Shown here piece after piece: positions 60,720 to 64,000 of a stretch of DNA of 64,000 nt. Below the pieces are notes generated by a model, which was not told where the DNA came from, ran no database searches, and saw only the letters and a list, made by a program, of their open reading frames with translations. Each line of letters begins with the position of its first letter. Position 1 is the first letter of the stretch. Origin of the DNA: Occultella aeris. GTDB lineage: Bacteria > Actinomycetota > Actinomycetes > Actinomycetales > Beutenbergiaceae. The stretch spans positions 1 through 64,000 of the forward strand of contig NZ_CACRYJ010000059.1 in NCBI RefSeq assembly GCF_902703175.1, written 5' to 3'. The position numbers were made by a program, and so were the translations under genes.

Positions 60720-61036
60720 TCAGTTCTCCAGCCACGGGTCGTAGAACCCGAGGCGGGTGGACGCTTCGAGGGTGATGCACTGCACGTCGGAACTGAACGC
60801 GAACACCTGGAACTGCTCCACCAGACGGACGTCATAGCCCGAGTCGATGATGGTCTGCTGGGCCTGCCCGGCGAGTTCGTTGCAGGCGTCAATGTCCAGG
60901 GTCAGCGACATCTCGGCGAGCACGTCATCGAGGGGATTCGCCTTCAGCCGGGGCTTGTTCGTGTACTCGGTGGAGATTTCCGCCCAGTGTGGGTTGCGGG
61001 AGCTCAAGCCGAGCCGGCCGTCGAACTTGTGGACTA
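60720..61036 (-). pseudogene. C-terminal fragment of a family-5 ABC substrate-binding protein
   Basis: The last about 105 residues of a peptide-type SBP survive (KFDGRLGLSSRNPHW, LAGQAQQTIIDSGYDVRLVEQFQVF in outline, ITLEASTRLGFYDPWLEN). No N-terminus, lipobox or start is present; the upstream part is replaced by the AlbA_2 gene, whose stop is at 61034. It is the 5'-most remnant of the decayed transporter operon. Confidence 0.78.
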
Positions 61037-62533
61037 TTTCTTGCCTCGCCGCTTGGACCGGGACAGGCGCCTTGGCTGGACACGCTGTCGCCGACGGCCC
61101 GATCCGGCATCGGTCGCCTCTGGTGTGTCCGCCGAAGTCGTCGACTGCACGAGCCTCCAGGCGGACCTATTGCCGCCCTTCCCAGGCACACGTTCGATGA
61201 CGCCCGTGTCCCGGAGGTCGTAGAAGACCTCCTTCATCGTGTTCTCGGAGTTGATGCCGGTCAGCTCGCGCGCGATGGCGTTCGTGACCTCGTCGTGGCT
61301 AGCCAGGTACTGCAGCACGATCTCCTGGGGTCGCGCGAGAGGCGTGTGCTCGATCGTGACAACGAAGTAGTTGTCTTCTTGAGCGAACCGCGGAGGCTTG
61401 AGCTTCGCGTGAGCCATACTCCGCATGGTCGTCTTCAGACCCTCGCCTATATCCTTGTTCGGCGGGTCCGGGTACTTATTGATGAGTCGGTTGATGGTCG
61501 GGTTGCGAGAGAAGCGGTCAGTCAGCAGATTATCCAGCGTCATGTGCCCAGGCAGGCGACCGGGGCTCTTAACCTCAACACGGTTGTCGAACACCCTGAT
61601 GACGATGTCATCGGAGATATTATAATCCCTGTGGATCACCGCGTTAACGATGACCTCCTTCAATGCCTCTGGTGGGTAGGAAAGTTGCTCGAATTCGCCG
61701 GTGGGCTTCAGCACTGACACGGCCTCGATGAGCCGCTGAACCTCGGCGATGGTCTGCTCGATCAGTCTGTAGGCCGGGGCTTCGATCGTGACCGGAACTC
61801 CACTCAAGTGCTTACGGTCAGGCTTCTCCACCTTCGTCTCATAGCGAGCCACCTTCACGGCGCATCGCTTCGTCGCAACCGCTGACGGCGACTCCGCAAA
61901 GAGGATCGCTCCCGACAGGCGGGCCTTGCCGGTCTCCACGTTGGCGAGGCGCTGCTTTCGCACGAAGTCCGCAGGCGCCGTCTTGGGGCTCAGCGTGCCG
62001 AGAAAGTTGGCAAGTTCGTCTTCCTGAGCCAGTTCGTCAGCCGTGTAGTCGCCAAGTTCCTGATTCTCGTATGTCTCGGCCCCCTTCGACAGCGCCAAGT
62101 TCACGCGCTCGGCAGCGTCGATCTTCGCGTTCGATGCGTTACGCCGCACGTACACCGTGCCGTCGGAGATTTCGTGGACCACCGGGCTCTTGCGGATCGA
62201 GAGTAGGCAGGCGAATCCTGCTGACTCATGACCATTCACCTGTAGCCACTCTGCCAGGTACGGCACGGACGGTGAGACGTCGGAGCTCAGCGACTGCATG
62301 ATGTGGTTGCCGTCCTCGACAGACGCGAACCCCTTCCAACGGTCGAGCGCGGAGCCCGTCTTGACGTCTTCCACACCAACGAGGAACTCGCCGCCGTCGG
62401 CATTGGCGAGCGCACACCCGATCTTCTGGATGACTTTGCCGCTGCTCATGGAACTCTTGAAGTCCCAGAAGTGCGACTCACCACGGGCGAGTAGGTCAAG
62501 GGCCTCATCAGCCGTGAGGGTACGCGTCTCCAT
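61034..62533 (-). CDS. Schlafen AlbA_2-domain and HATPase-like protein
   Basis: 499-aa cytoplasmic protein. The N-terminal AlbA_2 domain (residues about 10-135) has ESHFWDFKSSM, ALANADGGEFLVGVED and ADGTVYVRR-like (SDGTVYVRRNAS) motifs. The C-terminal half has the HATPase_c_4-type region (PPEALKEVIVNAVIHRDY, IRVFDNRVEVKSPGRLP, RNPTINRLI) followed by a winged helix. The last 30 residues are basic. ATG 62533 sets the start. Family members are called transcriptional regulators or RNA/DNA-binding proteins and are frequent in defence islands. Base composition is visibly less GC-rich than in the flanking sugar genes, consistent with transfer. Confidence 0.87.
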   Translation of the reverse strand: METRTLTADEALDLLARGESHFWDFKSSMSSGKVIQKIGCALANADGGEFLVGVEDVKTGSALDRWKGFASVEDGNHIMQSLSSDVSPSVPYLAEWLQVNGHESAGFACLLSIRKSPVVHEISDGTVYVRRNASNAKIDAAERVNLALSKGAETYENQELGDYTADELAQEDELANFLGTLSPKTAPADFVRKQRLANVETGKARLSGAILFAESPSAVATKRCAVKVARYETKVEKPDRKHLSGVPVTIEAPAYRLIEQTIAEVQRLIEAVSVLKPTGEFEQLSYPPEALKEVIVNAVIHRDYNISDDIVIRVFDNRVEVKSPGRLPGHMTLDNLLTDRFSRNPTINRLINKYPDPPNKDIGEGLKTTMRSMAHAKLKPPRFAQEDNYFVVTIEHTPLARPQEIVLQYLASHDEVTNAIARELTGINSENTMKEVFYDLRDTGVIERVPGKGGNRSAWRLVQSTTSADTPEATDAGSGRRRQRVQPRRLSRSKRRGKK

Positions 62534-62960
62534 GTGCCAGACCCTACGTCGACCTTCCGACAAACGACCCGGAACCACGCAGGACCTTCGGGTCTGCCGC
62601 ACGAACTGGACACGTGACCTCAGCAACGTCGGCGCGATGTGGTGGAGGCAACGTACCCGCCCCTTGCCAGAATGCAATGCAACCCGAAGTGCGTCACTCC
62701 GCCGGGCATGTGTCGTAGGAGGCCCTCCGCCGACTGGTGCCCTGCGCAAACGCGGCTACATCGAAACGGACGTGTGAGCCTGCGCCTCAGGTCAGGCTCC
62801 GAGCGACAACCCGGTCGCCTTACCACTGATCCCTGACTGCCGATCAGGACTACCGGCACCGAGTTGGGCGCCAACCCGGACCAGAGCGGACGATCCCACC
62901 GATAGCATCCAAGAGCGTGCGCGGGGCCGCCACGCTCGGGGTGAAGAAGGAGTACTGAAT
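62534..62960. other. Intergenic region between divergent AlbA_2 and drmD-like genes
   Basis: 427 bases with no convincing gene. TAGCAT at 62903-62908 is a possible -10 for the helicase gene, without a clear -35. AAGAAGGAG at 62943-62951 is its RBS. Confidence 0.45.
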
Positions 62961-64000
62961 ATGACGACGGCGCTAGCCGAGACTCATGCGGACCTGGCTC
63001 CAGGCTCCGTGGTCGTCATCCGCGACGAGGAATGGCTCGTCACCTCCACCGAGGACACCGCGGACGGACTCCTCGTCCACGTCCAGGGCCTCGGTGAGCT
63101 CGTCCGGGACAGCACCGCGAGCTTCTACGCGAGCCTCGACCGCATCGAGCCCCTCGACCCCGCCGCCGCCCGCGTCGTCGCGGACTCTTCGCCGCACTAC
63201 CGCACCGCGCGCCTGTGGCTGGAGTCCACCTACCGCAAGACCCCGGTGCCCCTCGGCGACTCGAACCTGACGGTCTCCACACGGGCTCTCGCAGACGCGC
63301 TCACCTACCAGCAGACGGCCGTGCGCAAGGCGCTCGATCCCGCGAACCTCCGCCCCCGGATCCTCCTCGCGGACGCGGTCGGCCTGGGTAAGACGCTCGA
63401 GATCGGCATGATCCTGTCCGAGCTGGTCCGCCGGGGCCGGGGCGAACGGATCCTCATCGTCACGCCGAGGCACGTGCTTGAGCAGATGCAGCACGAGATG
63501 TGGTCACGCTTCGCGTTGCCGTTTGTCCGGTTGGACTCGGCCGGCATCCAACGGGTCCGTCAGCGCATGCCCGCCACCCGGAGCCCGTTCAGCTTCTACA
63601 AGCGCGTCATCATCTCGATCGACACGCTCAAGTCGGAGCGCTACATCGCCCACCTGAAGAAGCAGCGCTGGGACGCGGTCGTCATCGACGAGTCGCACAA
63701 CCTCGCCAACGTCGCCACGCTCAACAACCAGCTCGCCCGTCTCCTCTCCCGTAATGCGGAGGCACTCATCCTCGCCTCCGCGACGCCGCACAACGGGCGC
63801 AAGGAGTCGTTCGCCGAACTGCTCCGGCTCCTCGACCCGTCCGCCGTACCGCCCGACGGCGTCGCCTCCCCCGAGGAGGTCGAGCGCCTGGTCATCCGTC
63901 GCCACCGGCACAGCCCCGAGGTGGCCGGTGCGGTGGGTGCGGACTGGGCCGAGCGGCAGGAGCCGGTCAACCGCCTGGTCCAGGCCTCGGAGCCCGAGAA
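62961..64000 (+). CDS. drmD: SNF2-family helicase, probable DISARM DrmD (partial, runs off the window)
   Basis: The first 346 codons of a long superfamily 2 helicase are present; no stop occurs before the window ends. A Tudor/SH3-like N-terminus (PGSVVVIRDEEWLV) is followed by SNF2 motif I ADAVGLGKT (Lys144), motif Ia VTPRHVLEQMQHE, motif II DESH (residues 243-246) and motif III SATPHNGRKESF. This pattern matches the SNF2-like DrmD helicase of class 1 DISARM antiphage systems. Other bacterial SNF2 defence helicases are the alternative. If DrmD is correct, an adenine methylase, DrmA, DrmB and DrmC should follow beyond 64000. ATG 62961 has a strong RBS. Confidence 0.75.
   Translation, partial: MTTALAETHADLAPGSVVVIRDEEWLVTSTEDTADGLLVHVQGLGELVRDSTASFYASLDRIEPLDPAAARVVADSSPHYRTARLWLESTYRKTPVPLGDSNLTVSTRALADALTYQQTAVRKALDPANLRPRILLADAVGLGKTLEIGMILSELVRRGRGERILIVTPRHVLEQMQHEMWSRFALPFVRLDSAGIQRVRQRMPATRSPFSFYKRVIISIDTLKSERYIAHLKKQRWDAVVIDESHNLANVATLNNQLARLLSRNAEALILASATPHNGRKESFAELLRLLDPSAVPPDGVASPEEVERLVIRRHRHSPEVAGAVGADWAERQEPVNRLVQASEPE

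Noticed and set aside
1-64000. CRISPR array, tRNA, rRNA, insertion sequence or integrase
   Set aside because: No regularly spaced repeats, cloverleaf-like genes, transposase or integrase motifs were seen. The accessory region lacks a visible integrase within the window.

Overview
The window is high-GC DNA of actinobacterial type. Supporting signs are strong GC bias at third codon positions, many GTG and some TTG starts, Tat and lipobox leaders, several apparently leaderless regulator genes, and Streptomyces-type rhamnose isomerase. The gene content fits a polysaccharide-degrading, soil- or plant-associated actinomycete (Micrococcales-like). The species cannot be named from the sequence.

Positions 1-47400 are a dense run of sugar-catabolic modules, most with their own regulator. 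(a) 19-5996: a six-gene operon with a solute-binding protein (SBP), two permeases, an SDR, a 3-hydroxyisobutyrate-dehydrogenase-like enzyme and a Gfo/Idh/MocA oxidoreductase, followed by a cytoplasmic-type sulfatase (6210-7838). (b) 7845-10593: a LacI regulator divergent from an orphan Tat/lipoprotein SBP, with a long perfect palindrome over the promoter. (c) 10678-20891: rhamnose. An aldolase, isomerase and kinase run leftward. A secreted DUF4838 protein, a LacI regulator and an intracellular GH78 rhamnosidase run rightward. Both promoters carry nearly identical operators. (d) 20918-28555: an FGGY kinase, a DeoR regulator, an ABC sugar importer and two class II aldolases, for an unidentified ketose-type sugar. 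(e) 28571-37950, leftward: SsuE-like FMN reductase, flavin reductase, LLM monooxygenase, a complete family-5 (peptide-type) ABC transporter, DUF1028 and an XRE-cupin regulator. This looks like an organosulfur or similar oxidative uptake and catabolism locus. (f) 38190-46138, leftward: two TIM-barrel sugar isomerase-like proteins, a GntR regulator, a DUF5060/DUF4038-type glycosidase, SBP, two permeases and DUF624, divergent from another LacI. (g) 47537-51274: a large secreted heparinase II/III-like lyase with C-terminal CBM5/12-like modules.

From about 51.4 kb the character changes to an accessory or defence region: uncharacterised proteins, a frameshifted HicB antitoxin pseudogene, a divergent HhH-GPD-fold protein, remnants of a peptide ABC operon, a Schlafen-AlbA_2/HATPase protein, and at the right edge the first 1040 bases of a SNF2 helicase that I read as DISARM drmD. 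The rest of that system would lie beyond position 64000.

Regulatory architecture is unusually readable. Recognisable -35/-10 pairs with palindromes at the start point occur in four places. Strong 13-14 bp hairpins separate the SBP from the next gene in three unrelated transporter operons. I saw no tRNA, rRNA, CRISPR array, insertion sequence or origin.
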